From contig KZ111156.1 of assembly GCA_002077045.2 (NCBI GenBank), forward strand, positions 431,444-495,443: 64,000 nucleotides of DNA, given 5' to 3'. A program made the translations under genes and the position numbers. The stretch is from Rachicladosporium sp. CCFEE 5018 (Eukaryota; Ascomycota; Dothideomycetes; Cladosporiales; Cladosporiaceae). The notes beneath the pieces were generated by a model. It was not told the origin of the DNA. It worked only from the letters and a program-made list of their open reading frames with translations, and did no database searches. Of this stretch, positions 50,019 through 60,394 are shown in pieces. How positions within the stretch are numbered: position 1 is the first letter of the stretch; each line of letters begins with the position of its first letter.

Positions 50019-52161
50019 CTAGTAATTCATCATATCTGCGCACATTGTCAGCAAAGCCAGCTCTCTTCCACAATCTCATGCAAACAGACAACTCACCTCT
50101 GCCGAAAAGCGTCCTCTTTCCCCAATCCATAGCCAACAACACCCTCGTCCTCATACTCACGCTCTGCGCAAAGTACGCGCCTCGCCACAAGTAAGCCGCA
50201 AACAGGCCACCTCCAAAGTTGTACCCGTTAATATCAAAAATCGCACCATTGCCGATGTATGCCAGTGAGCCCATGTGATGGTACTCGAAAGCTTTGTAAA
50301 CAGCCTCATCAATATCACCATCAGCCATATCGTTGATCGCCATCCCCGGTGCCGCGTGCGCAAGCTTGTTGAACTTGTGGCCTAGATACACGCCCTGCTG
50401 ATTCGCGCGCTGGGCCGTGGCAGGGAGGGAAGTCAACTTCGAGTCGATCTGTTTCAGCAGCTCATTCAGCTCCGAGAAGTCCAAGGTGCCAGATTTATCC
50501 GTGTCGTACGCTTCAAACAATTTATCCAGTCTCCTTAGATGGTCGCTCGCCTGCGGGAATCGCGACTTCACGCGTTTCGCCACGCCCCGCCAGTCCGCGA
50601 ACGTAATCTTCATCGCCTCGGGATCCTTGCCCTTCTCCCATGCCAATGTGCGGAGGAAGGTCATGATGTGATCGGAGACGTTGTTCTGCACTGTGCTGCA
50701 GTCGCCGACGCAGTAGACGTCTCCAAGTGGTGTGCCGGAGAGACGGAGATGGGTGTCGGTTTCTAGGGCATGGCGGTTGGTTTGAGAGTCTCCCAATTTC
50801 TTGGCGAGCAGCTGCGAGAAGTCTGTCTGTGCTACACCAGTGGACCAGAGGCAGAATCCGTGGGGAAGTTCTTTCGTGACGATCTGGCCTGTCTCGTCCT
50901 TTTGCGAGAAGAGAATCTTATCGGGCCGGACTTCCTTCACGCGAGCATTGGTCTGGATGTCTAGGCCGTCGTGGGCGAAACGCGCTTCCGCGTACTTGCT
51001 CAAGGCTTCATCATAGGTGTTCAGGATGTGGCCTCTTGACTGAATTACGTGAACGGAGATCTCGTTTCGAAGGAGCCGTGGGTAATACTTGCAGAGATCT
51101 TCATTCAGCATGTCGTAGAGCTCGGCTGCGAACTCGACGCCTGTTGGTCCGCCGCCGGAGACAACAAATGACAAGAGGCGCCGGCGCTCGGAGTCGGTCG
51201 TTGTGGGCAAGCAGGCTATCTCGAGATTCTTGATGATCTTGTTGCGAATGTTACCAGCGTCGGCGATGTTCTTGAGAAAGTGGCAGTTCTCGAGACCTTT
51301 GACTCCGTGAGGATTCGTCTGCGAGCCGACGCCTACAACCAGTTTGTCGTAGGGGACATAGAACCGCTGATCCTCGCCAGTGGGGCCGACGGAAGAGACC
51401 TCGACAAGCTTCTCGCTGAACTCGACATCCACTGCGGAAGCCTTTAGGAAGTGCCCTCTGACGCGCATTACTATGCGACGAATTGGCTCCACGAGCGACC
51501 GAAGTTCAAGGGTACCGACAGTCGCTGATGGGAGCATGGGCGTGAAGAGAAAGTGGTTCTCCGGACTTATCACAGTGACATGATAGTCTCCGGCGTTCAA
51601 TTGCTTCAGCAACGCCACGCTCGCCCATCCTGTTCCCAATATGACCAGCTTCGGCTTATGCTTTGTGTCCTTGGAATCCTCACAGTCATCGTCCGAGAGG
51701 TAGTACTCTGCTATCGGCAGATTCTTTGGTCCACCTCGCCTCGGGTTCAGAGCCAGCTCTGATACCGGTATATCTGCGTCGGCGCCCAACGAGCTGTAGG
51801 TCGTAGCATCGTAGATGAAGAAGCCAATGACCACCACGCCGGCAACAACAACAACGAAGCCGAGTGTCGCAAATGCTCGCGCGGCGAATCGCACTATGCG
51901 TGACTTGGACTTTACTGCCTTGACTTTCGTCTTGAGTGCATTGTCTACCGCTGCGGCGGTTGACTCAGCTCGTATGAGAACCAGTCTCGATATGGGCATC
52001 GCTGTGCTTCGCCGCCATGTTCGAGGGAGTTGCTGCCGCACCGCAGAGCTGAGTGTTCGCTGCTGAGTACATTGTAATCCTGTGCTTCGGGTTGCCTGGA
52101 AAAATTGTCGCGCCACGCTCGCGCGAGCGAGACCATTGACGGCGCGTTGAGTGGACCCCAT
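50019..52161 (-). CDS. NDE1: Calcium-binding alternative (type II) NADH:ubiquinone oxidoreductase, mitochondrial
   Basis: Predicted 693-aa protein in two exons, 52161-50097 and 50035-50019, with a 61-nt intron. The last exon encodes only the final residues, giving the family-type end FGRDMMNY. The N-terminus is Arg/Ser/Ala-rich and lacks acids (mitochondrial presequence), followed by one membrane segment (~97-117). It has two dinucleotide folds, LVILGTGWASVALLKQL (FAD) and FVVSGGGPTGVEFAAEL (NADH). An EF-hand is inserted at 553-564 (DTDKSGTLDFSE), with all Ca2+ ligand positions filled. It matches the external, Ca2+-stimulated NADH or NADPH dehydrogenases of Neurospora (NDE1 type), which feed electrons to ubiquinone without pumping protons. 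Confidence 0.92.
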
Positions 52162-52832
52162 TGCAAGAGAGGTGTTCCTCACTCCATGGTTGGGGAGAAT
52201 GGAAGGTGGTAGTCCCGAATCAGGGTATAATCCTATAGTAATGGATAGATACAGAGACCTGATAGTACACTGATACTGCTTTTGATAAAGTCCACGGCGC
52301 CCGGCGGGCCAAATGTCGTTGATCCGGGTCGCGGCAGCTCCCCCAATGGCTGGTCACGTCACGCTGCAATATCTCGCATGACTAAGACGCTTCCTTGGCA
52401 GATCTTGTATCTCAAACACATGATGCTTCCTTACATCTGCGCTATCGTCGAACACTCCCTTATACCAACACACACATCACGGGTCTCCATCCGCAGTGAT
52501 TTGTTCATGAATGTCGCGCCTCTTCGATATCACAGATCTCCGAATAGCAGCTCCGCGAATGGGCATGATGAGACAACGCCTCAAACCCGTATTGGCTCAA
52601 GCTCAGACACGTGAGCGAAACCTTACTTGCTGCAATGGCACGCGGGCAGGAGAGGTACAGTGACAACACCTCCTTACATTCCTCTGTCTCGAGCGTCGTT
52701 GCATTCTGTCTATCATTCCTTCTCTTACCGAGGCGCAATAACCCACAGAATTATCCAATCTGGACCGCCAACGCGTCCATCAACTAGACGCGACTCCCAA
52801 ACCCACCCCTGAGTTCCCGAGCTACAGCAACC
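52162..52832. promoter_or_regulatory. Divergent region NDE1-like / GPI-like gene
   Basis: 671 bp between divergent starts. A CACGTG E-box palindrome is at about 52608-52613. No other element recognised. Confidence 0.4.
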
Positions 52833-53612
52833 ATGTCCTCCCTCAGCCTCTCCGTCCCCTCCGGCCTAATAACCACACCCTGGTGCATAGCCCCTCAATA
52901 CGACACCTCCTTCGCCCCCTCGCAATGCGCAAACTCCACCCAACAACCCTCAGACTTCCAGACCTTCTGCTGTGCTGGCAGCATAATAGACACAACCCAA
53001 GACCTCTATAACTGGCCCTCCCCAGATAACCGCACGTTCGACCTCTCAAACCTCGTCTGCTGTCTAGTACCAGGCTCGGACACGACAACGACAGGACTAC
53101 AGCCCGTGCCAACGGCAAGGCAGAGTTGTACGGCGGGCGCGGCGACGCCGTTGCTGAGCCTAGCTGCGACAAGCACGGGAAACGCGGCGTACTATCCCAT
53201 CACTATCGCGTCTGGCAGTGTCTCCACGGCCTCCGACACAACGGTGTATGGCGACTACAAGCCCGTGCAGACGCCCACGTGTCTATGGGTGTACACCGCA
53301 AGCGGTGTCTCGCTCTCAGATATCACGGTGCCGGCGGCGCAAGTGAGCACCATGCTGCTGACGACGGATTTGTTCGGGCATACATACGGCGGAAGTGCGA
53401 CGAGTACGGAAAGCAGTGCGGTGGAGACAGGGTTCAGTGGCAGTGGGAGCAGCACAGCGGCAAGGACGGTCGTGAGTGGGACGGCGAGCGCGACGAGCTC
53501 GGGAACAGCAGCCGCAGCGACGACGAACGCGAGTGCTGGAACGCGATTACTGAGCACGAACGCGGGAGTAGCGGGACTCGCGTGCCTGTTCGGCTTGCTA
53601 TTCGGGTTATGA
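52833..53612 (+). CDS. GPI-anchor-like Ser/Thr-rich surface protein
   Basis: Single-exon 259-aa protein of unknown function. The first ~90 residues carry spaced cysteines (TPWCIAP, SQCANS, TFCCAG, LVCCLVPGS), which suggests a small disulphide domain. A Ser/Thr/Ala-rich stalk follows. The last 15 residues are hydrophobic (VAGLACLFGLLFGL) after a small-residue region (SAGTRLLSTNAG), as in a GPI-attachment signal. The N-terminus MSSLSLSVPSGLITT is only weakly hydrophobic, so a classical signal peptide is doubtful. Similar short proteins with this odd start occur widely in Pezizomycotina, as far as I recall. Export through the secretory pathway is inferred from the C-terminus and Cys content. Confidence 0.75.
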   Translation: MSSLSLSVPSGLITTPWCIAPQYDTSFAPSQCANSTQQPSDFQTFCCAGSIIDTTQDLYNWPSPDNRTFDLSNLVCCLVPGSDTTTTGLQPVPTARQSCTAGAATPLLSLAATSTGNAAYYPITIASGSVSTASDTTVYGDYKPVQTPTCLWVYTASGVSLSDITVPAAQVSTMLLTTDLFGHTYGGSATSTESSAVETGFSGSGSSTAARTVVSGTASATSSGTAAAATTNASAGTRLLSTNAGVAGLACLFGLLFGL

Positions 53613-53710
53613 CCTTGAAAATGTAACAATGCCATCATGATCCATTACGTCTGCGTACTTGCGTGACCTGCGCGTGATGCCACGTCGTAGAACTGGTGCC
53701 CATGCTCAGC

Positions 53711-56149
53711 TCACGCCTTATCCTTCTTCCCGAAAAAGTGATGTTTCTTCTTCTTCTCCGGGTCCTTTTGCAATTTTGCAGAGCTGTTCGCCTGTACCGG
53801 CGCCGCTGCAGGTGCAGGTACATGTGGTCTTGCCGCAGCTGGACCTCCGCCATTCAGATTCATAGCGCCCATTGCCTGCACCGGCGCCGCCGCTTGTTGT
53901 CTCTGTGGTGCTGGCGCTGGCTTGGCGACTTGATCTGGTTCTGATAGGTGGGCGGGAGCTTGTTGCTTCGGCGCATCGGCAGGAAGCCCAAGTTGTCGAC
54001 GCTCGGCGCTCAGATCGCTGACTTGGCGGACGAAGAGCGCGGGTGTGAGCATATGACTCGTCACAAGGACAACTTCCTTTCCTCGTTCCCGACCAACCGT
54101 GTAGCAAACCCGGCTTTCACTATACGTCGCACCGCCGGCCATGAAGACGATGCAGCGTTGCCGATTCTCTGCGCCTGCTGTCGTGCGAGAGCGTGCCCAT
54201 GTAGGCTTTGCGGCACGGAGAGATGTTGCCGAGGCCAAGCCGGCTGAGTCTGCGCCCATGTCCAGTGGTGGTTTGGTGTATGGGAACGTTTGAGGGTCTA
54301 GCGAGCCGGTCGAGAGGGTCTCGAGTAGGGAGTGTAGGGCTGGCTGGTAGCGGGAGAGTGCGTACTCTTCTGCTAGGTTGGTGCCTGGCGGTGGTGGGAC
54401 TGTAGGGAAAAGGGCTGGAGGCACAGGTCGAGAGTCTTTGAGCGTGCGACTTGTGTTCGCGCCGAGGAGGGAGAGATTCTGAATTGTGTAGGCGTCTTGA
54501 GACGGGAGCTGAGCATGCGCGAGCAGTTTCGTCAAGTCTGCAGGTAAGACACCAGATCGGTGCAGAGTGTAGAGACACAGGAGGCGAAGGCGATCGGAAG
54601 GTGTGACCGAGGGTTCGTCGAGCATGCGGATCACTTGGTCGGCCATACCCTTTGGCTTTTTGTAGTCTTCATCTAGGCCTGTTGCAAGCACCTGCGGTAT
54701 TCAATCAGTATGGGAAGATTGAGGTTTGTACGGGACAGCGCATACCTGCTCCACTGATGCGACATCCGGTAATTTGAATCTTTGGAACCGATTCATGCTT
54801 TCCTGCGCCATACTAAGATGCAGATTATATGCCTCCTTCATCTCCTGGAACTGCGGCAACCCAGCCAGCATATCTTTGATGGCACCCAGTGAAGCCGGAT
54901 TGTCGTCCTGCTTGGTGAAGTTGGGATTGGCGTTCATGAACTTCTGAAAGTCGGCTGTGAGCTTCTCGATAATGTCCTTCATATGCTGATGTCGACTCTC
55001 GACCCAGATCTTATCCTTCTCGGAGATCTCGAGCTCCTTCTCGGATTGATCCGGCTGGCCCTCGTTCACGACTGTCTTGTAAGTGATTCTGTCACCTTCC
55101 CGTATCGGCAGAAGATCGTGGACCATTGCTTGGTACGTGAACTCATGCAGAAGTGGCGCCATGAGATCCATGGATCGATCGGTGATGATGAGTACGCCTC
55201 TCGCTCTACCAGTCTGCGGCGGGAAGTCTTCGTGGAACTTGGCGTACAGATCTAGCTCATCCTGGACGAATCTTGCGAGGTGCGAGCATAATATACTCGC
55301 CTCATGTGAAGGCGTGCGGGGTTTATAGTATCGTATTATTGGGTATTCGCCAAGTGCTACACAGACGCCGACGATCTATCTCGCGATCAGTATCACACTA
55401 TACATCTGACCATGATATTTGCTTACTCACCTTCTGTGCCACGTCTTCCATATGTTGCCGTACAAGACCGTTGCATGCTGGGTGGAACAGCACTGGGAAC
55501 GCCCATGGGTCTCGAAACGTAACCAGATGTGACTCTCGCGGGAAGAACTCTACGTTCAGCACTTTGAACAGCGCAATCTGCTCCCTCGCTGTCGAAGACT
55601 TGTCTATCCGATCTCGTAGCGCTGGGTGTAGCACTGCATCTTGAGTCAGCCTCACCGCACGCCACAACAGCCTTGACCACACTCACGACTCGTCCACACC
55701 AAGAAAGCCTTCCGGTACTTCCTCTTCCCCAGATCTGCCATGACACAATCCACAATATGCGGCTGCGGTGTGAGGAAGTATATAGCGTTGACATCGCGAT
55801 TTGTCGGTTTTCGTTGCTCAATCTGTTCAATGTCTGGGATCAGTCAGGCTCTTGTGCATGTCTCGAGCAGCCTGACGTAGGACTTACGTGTGATGTTCTC
55901 ATTCAAGATCGCGTCTTCTTCGAGGACATTGTCGATCAGCCGGCGGGACTCGATGTCGACTACGAGGACTTTCCACTGGAGGCGCCATTAGATGGGACGG
56001 GTGGGTCTGATTCAGAGGAATGGAACGCACGTCGCCGCGAGTCGTCTGGCGAATCGTGTTGAGGATAACTACAGGGTGTAAGTGGCAAGTTTGTGCGACC
56101 ATACGGTATGGTACATACTCTCGCGCTGAGCATCTATGATCGACACCAT
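53711..56149 (-). CDS. SEC1: SEC1/Munc18-family exocytic SNARE regulator
   Basis: Predicted 707-aa protein in seven exons: 56149-56119, 56068-56031, 55975-55888, 55833-55687, 55639-55431, 55375-54746 and 54691-53711. Introns are 44-62 nt. All junctions keep frame and together rebuild the SM-protein fold: WKVLVVDIESRRLIDNV, AIYFLTPQPHIVDCV, RGVLIITDRSMDLMAPLLHEFTYQAM, and CIVFMAGGATYSESRVCY. SEC1 binds assembled exocytic SNARE complexes at sites of polar secretion. The C-terminal ~100 residues are Ala/Pro/Gln-rich with a basic end (KKKKHHFFGKKDK), a possible lipid-contact tail. The first two exons are only 31 and 38 nt; they supply MVSIIDAQRE and LNTIRQTTRGD and are easily missed by gene finders. 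Confidence 0.93.
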
Positions 56150-56493
56150 GATGGCTGCGTGTGGCTCCGCCTAGCCAGATGCTGATCGAGAGTCGCCGGC
56201 AGCTTCACTTGTCACCTCTCTATCATCGCATGTATGCGTAGCGAAGTACAGTTCATTACAGTACAGACAATTCGTTACAGACAATAGGCCGCAATGTCGG
56301 TACCCGTAGTGGAGAGTGGCATGGATGGGGTGTGTGCGGTCATAGCTACTGTTGGCCATTCCATATATCACGCAAAACGGCGGGAGTGTCCGGCGCCAGC
56401 GAACATGCATCCATCCTCGTCTTGTCGCAATGTCCATAGCATGAGCTTCTGTATAGGCTGCACTCTGACAATCGTCTCTTGCGACTCTCTGGC
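56150..56493. promoter_or_regulatory. Divergent promoter region SEC1 / SUV3
   Basis: 344 bp between divergent starts. A short imperfect repeat, TTACAG(TA)CAGACAAT-like, occurs at 56256-56284. No known factor site recognised. Confidence 0.4.
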
Positions 56494-59256
56494 ATGATCG
56501 CTCCCATTCGCGGCAGCGATGCAATAACTCGATGCAGCTACTGCGCCGTCCGAGCCCATCGTCTACACCTCCGCTCCCTCCGCTTGCATTCAACTTCGGC
56601 ACTCCGGTACCAGGAAGCCGCGACTGAAACAAGACGGAAATATCCCGGCACTAGATCGCTTGAACTCGGTGGTAAGCGCTCTGCATTTCGATCTCGAGAT
56701 GGCGAGCGTCGTGGCAGACGCTCAGAGTCGAAGTTTGGGAGTGGCGGCAATGCCTCTGGCTCAAGGCGTCTCGTCCTGGACGAGGCTAGTCCAGTCCGGA
56801 AAGTCAGCGGACGAGGGTATGAGTTACCAGATGGCGTTGTTAAGAAGCAGTGGGATAGGAAGCCCGCGACGTTCAGCGAAGCACTACAGACTAGACTTAC
56901 GGTCATGAAAGAAGAGCTGAAAGATGCACCTGTCATTGAGCGCATGAAACGAGATGCGAAGGCGGAGGGTGGCAATGCCGATTCTTTTCCACAGCTATGG
57001 AAAAGTTTTCTGCTGGAGTCAGGCTTGTGGTCCATCAGCAAAGGTGGCGTGCCATTCGAGGGTCTAGCCCTAAAGGGTAGGGCCGAAGGAGCTTCTGTCA
57101 TGGATGATCTGAGGAATGCCTTTAGGGCTCAAGGGCAGAGGGGTCTGGACAATCGAATCAAGTACGCTTTCTACGGTCACATTACTGGGGCACGATTCAC
57201 AGATTCAGAGCTGGCGAACCAGCAGGCTGTGGCAGACTTGCGATACCCAAGTGAATGGTACCCTGCAACTAGGGCTCTGCAGAGAATAATACATCTGCAT
57301 GTCGGCCCAACAAACTCAGGCAAGACGTATCATGCGCTCAAGCGACTGGAAGAGGCCGAGAAAGGCGTCTATGCGGGACCATTGCGGCTACTGGCACACG
57401 AGGTCTACACGCGGATGAACGCAAGAGGCAAGATTTGCGCTCTCGTGACTGGTGAAGAACGTCGCGTTCCAGAAGCTGTGAAAGACGCTGAGGGCTATTT
57501 GACGAGCTGCACTGTCGAAATGGTGCCACTAAACATGCACTTGGATGTAGCAGTCATCGACGAGATTCAGATGATTGGCAGTAATGACCGAGGCTGGGCC
57601 TGGACCCAGGCTTTGCTCGGAGTGAAGGCGAAGGAAGTCCATCTTTGCGGCGAGGAGAGGACAGTTCCACTGATTCGCGAGATCGCGGCATCACTTGGGG
57701 AGAAGCTTGTGATACATCACTACAAGCGCCTCTCGCCCCTCCAGATCGCCGACCAGTCACTCAACGGCAACCTCAAAGACCTCCGCAAGGGCGACTGCAT
57801 TGTCAGCTTCTCCGTCATCGGCATACATGCCCTGCGCAAGCAGATCGAACGCGACACGGGCCGCAAAGTGGCCATCGTGTATGGTAGCTTACCACCCGAG
57901 ACTCGCGCAGCGCAAGCTCGACTATTTAATGACCCGGATAATGACTACGATTTCCTTGTAGCCAGTGACGCAGTGGGGATGGGTCTAAATCTCGCCATCA
58001 AACGCATCATCTTCGAAGCCTCCAATAAATGGGACGGCTCCGCGCGGCGCACGCTGTCCATAGCAGACATTAAGCAGATCGCCGGTCGCGCAGGTCGCTA
58101 CCGCACAGCTGAGCAAGCCACGCAGAAAGCCGATGACCCACTCTCGGCAGCCAAAGGCGACTCTGACCCCAGCGTCTCAGAACCTGAGAACGTCGGCATA
58201 GTCACAACTCTCGAGAAATTCGACTTCCCCGTCGTCCGCTCCGCCATGTCCTCCGAAGCTGAGCCCATCCTCTCCGCCGGAATAGCACCTCCAAGCCCAG
58301 TGCTGGAGCGCTTCTCGTCTTACTTCCCGCCCGGCACGCCCTTCTCTTACATCCTCACGCGGCTCCACGAGCTGTGCATGATGCATAAGCGCTTCCACTT
58401 GTGTGCGCTGAAAGACCACGTCTGGCTCGCAGACCTCATCGAGCCCATCGAAGGCCTCACGGTCGTGGATCGGAATATCATCTGTGCTTGCCCTGCTAGT
58501 CAGACGGATGCTGAGATGTGGAAACCACTCATGCCGGCATTCGCTCGTATCATAGCGAGTCAGACTGGTGGGAATATTGCCGATATTCCTGAGCTACCGC
58601 TCGAGGTGCTGGAGCAAGAAGCGAGTCCGAGTCGCGAATACTTGAAGTCACTTGAGACGCTTCACAAAGGTGTCGTCGCTTATCTGTGGTTGAGCTTCAG
58701 GTTCGCAGGCATCTTCAACACGCGAGCACTGGCGAATCACGTTAAGGATATGGTTGAGCAGAAGATCGAAGAAGTACTCGATAAGTTCAGCTTTACTGAG
58801 GCGCAGAGGCGAAAGATTGCGGAAGTGAGGCAGAAGCAGGTGCATAGAGACAAAGTGCTTGCTGCGCAAGTGGCTATCGAATACGAGGCAGAGGATCCTG
58901 CGGCCGAAGGCGAGGGTGCGGAGAATTTAGATGTACTCGACACTAGCGAAGAGCACGGGGCTGCTCGTGGTGATGCGGAAGTCTTGCAAGGTGTTCTCGA
59001 CAACAGCGAAGACCGGCTCGTAAGCGAGGAGGACATCGAACTCGAGGCGCCTGACGAGCTCGCCATACTTGCAGATAACGACAGCCCTGCAAGCAAGCTT
59101 GGAGGTGCATCCACCGAAGATGCTCAGCGCCCTCCGCCAGCGTCGCAGACTGCTGCCAAAGGCCGCGACGTGCCGCTGGAGAAGCTGTTGTCTGAGGCCA
59201 TGGCCTTGGGCGAGTCGAAACCTGCTCCACCACCCGAGGCAGGCATTAACAGATAG
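56494..59256 (+). CDS. SUV3: Mitochondrial ATP-dependent RNA helicase SUV3
   Basis: Single-exon 920-aa protein from ATG 56494. The N-terminus is rich in Arg/His/Leu and lacks acids (RCSYCAVRAHRLHLRSLRL), as a mitochondrial presequence. The helicase core has Walker A VGPTNSGKT (270-278), DEIQ at 356-359, then SVIGIHALR, YGSLPPETRAAQ, ASDAVGMGLNL and QIAGRAGRY. This set is that of the SUV3 subgroup of DExH helicases. SUV3 and the exoribonuclease DSS1 form the mitochondrial degradosome that turns over introns and mRNA. The C-terminal ~150 residues are acidic and less conserved. No introns are seen in 2.76 kb. Confidence 0.95.
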   Translation: MIAPIRGSDAITRCSYCAVRAHRLHLRSLRLHSTSALRYQEAATETRRKYPGTRSLELGGKRSAFRSRDGERRGRRSESKFGSGGNASGSRRLVLDEASPVRKVSGRGYELPDGVVKKQWDRKPATFSEALQTRLTVMKEELKDAPVIERMKRDAKAEGGNADSFPQLWKSFLLESGLWSISKGGVPFEGLALKGRAEGASVMDDLRNAFRAQGQRGLDNRIKYAFYGHITGARFTDSELANQQAVADLRYPSEWYPATRALQRIIHLHVGPTNSGKTYHALKRLEEAEKGVYAGPLRLLAHEVYTRMNARGKICALVTGEERRVPEAVKDAEGYLTSCTVEMVPLNMHLDVAVIDEIQMIGSNDRGWAWTQALLGVKAKEVHLCGEERTVPLIREIAASLGEKLVIHHYKRLSPLQIADQSLNGNLKDLRKGDCIVSFSVIGIHALRKQIERDTGRKVAIVYGSLPPETRAAQARLFNDPDNDYDFLVASDAVGMGLNLAIKRIIFEASNKWDGSARRTLSIADIKQIAGRAGRYRTAEQATQKADDPLSAAKGDSDPSVSEPENVGIVTTLEKFDFPVVRSAMSSEAEPILSAGIAPPSPVLERFSSYFPPGTPFSYILTRLHELCMMHKRFHLCALKDHVWLADLIEPIEGLTVVDRNIICACPASQTDAEMWKPLMPAFARIIASQTGGNIADIPELPLEVLEQEASPSREYLKSLETLHKGVVAYLWLSFRFAGIFNTRALANHVKDMVEQKIEEVLDKFSFTEAQRRKIAEVRQKQVHRDKVLAAQVAIEYEAEDPAAEGEGAENLDVLDTSEEHGAARGDAEVLQGVLDNSEDRLVSEEDIELEAPDELAILADNDSPASKLGGASTEDAQRPPPASQTAAKGRDVPLEKLLSEAMALGESKPAPPPEAGINR

Positions 59257-59582
59257 ACCGTTGAGGTGTAGAAATACAATGTACACATCATGTATGCTAC
59301 GAGTAGGAATGAAAGATTAGCATGGCGCAATGTAGAGGATGTGTATTGAGGAAGACCAACCATTTCATTCATTAGTGTCGTGTATCAGGAATCGTCTTCC
59401 TTGATGCTGCTTTCCAAGGCGCTATCACCTTCACTCATCCATGGCCTGTGAAGTTCGCGACTCCCAATCAGGTCGCAAGCCAGCCCTCACACACTCATCG
59501 CGTGGACGGCGTCCCTTCTCCGAGTCAACTTCCGCCTTCGCAACCCGATTTTGAGCATGATCACATCCACCCCACGCTTCCC
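59257..59582. other. Convergent intergenic region SUV3 / DIB1
   Basis: 3' flanks only. Nothing distinct recognised. Confidence 0.4.
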
Positions 59583-60014
59583 TCAGTACCTATACCTCGT
59601 ACTATAATCCTTCGGACTAACCACCAACCCCCTCCCCTTCTTCGCCCCCTTATAAATCGTCTCAATAATATCAATCAACTCCTGCTTATCCTCCAGAACC
59701 CAATTCAACTTATTATTGTTCCCCGTCCCGAAATCGCACATCATGTGCTTGTTTCGGAAGAAAAACATTATCGTCACCGTGTCGTAAAGCTCGTACATCT
59801 GTTTGAAATCGGGGACCTGGTCGAGGTCGCAGACGTAGATTACGGCGAAGTTTTTCACGCGGTCGGCGATCTTGTAGAGCACTTCGTCTTGCGCCATGCA
59901 GTCCGGGTCCCAGTCGCGGCCGAAGCGGATTAGGACTAGGCGGTCTTCTTCGGACATTATGGCTTGGTCGACGTGCCAGCCTGTGACGAGATGGGGGATG
60001 ACGACGGAGCCCAT
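59583..60014 (-). CDS. DIB1: U5 snRNP thioredoxin-like protein DIB1/DIM1
   Basis: Single-exon 143-aa protein, matching the family length. The sequence follows the near-invariant pattern: VVIPHLVTGWHVDQAI, EDRLVLIRFGRDWDPDCM, IYVCDLDQVPDFKQMYELYD, VTIMFFFRNKHMMCDFGTGNNNK, and GAKKGRGLVVSPKDYSTRYRY. DIB1 is a component of the U5 and tri-snRNP that must leave before spliceosome activation. It has a thioredoxin fold without the active-site CxxC. Divergent from LEA1, another spliceosomal gene, with 380 bp between starts. Confidence 0.97.
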   Translation of the reverse strand: MGSVVIPHLVTGWHVDQAIMSEEDRLVLIRFGRDWDPDCMAQDEVLYKIADRVKNFAVIYVCDLDQVPDFKQMYELYDTVTIMFFFRNKHMMCDFGTGNNNKLNWVLEDKQELIDIIETIYKGAKKGRGLVVSPKDYSTRYRY

Positions 60015-60394
60015 GGTTGTGTTGTGTTTGGGGGTTTGAGGTAGGGTTTTATGGTGTTGTCGCTGGTCGTTGTGTGGGTCCCGGACTCCGGTATGGCAAC
60101 TATGGCTTGGTTGTCCGCTTTGTGCTGTTCAGTTTCGCAACTACCAGTGTTGAGTGGGACTGGGTCGTGTGAGTGTGTCTTGGATGGAGCAAGAGAGTCG
60201 TGGAATGGAGATCGCATATGAGCAAGAGGAGGACTAGCGCCGGCAGTGACCGACGCTAGCAATTGACGTTCACTTCCACATGTGAGAATCTTTGCTATCA
60301 CGTGCCACATTACCATCGACCTAGATTGCTTTCCCACGTCCTCACCACAAGCCAGAGCGCGTTCCTCGCTGGTCTCTCAATACTCACCGCCACA
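60015..60394. promoter_or_regulatory. Divergent promoter region DIB1 / LEA1 with CACGTG palindrome
   Basis: 380 bp between two spliceosomal genes. A perfect E-box CACGTG lies at about 60299-60304, ~90 bp from the LEA1 start. The last 90 bp before LEA1 are C-rich, like a fungal leader. The palindrome is bound by bHLH factors in fungi; action on this pair is inferred. Confidence 0.5.
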
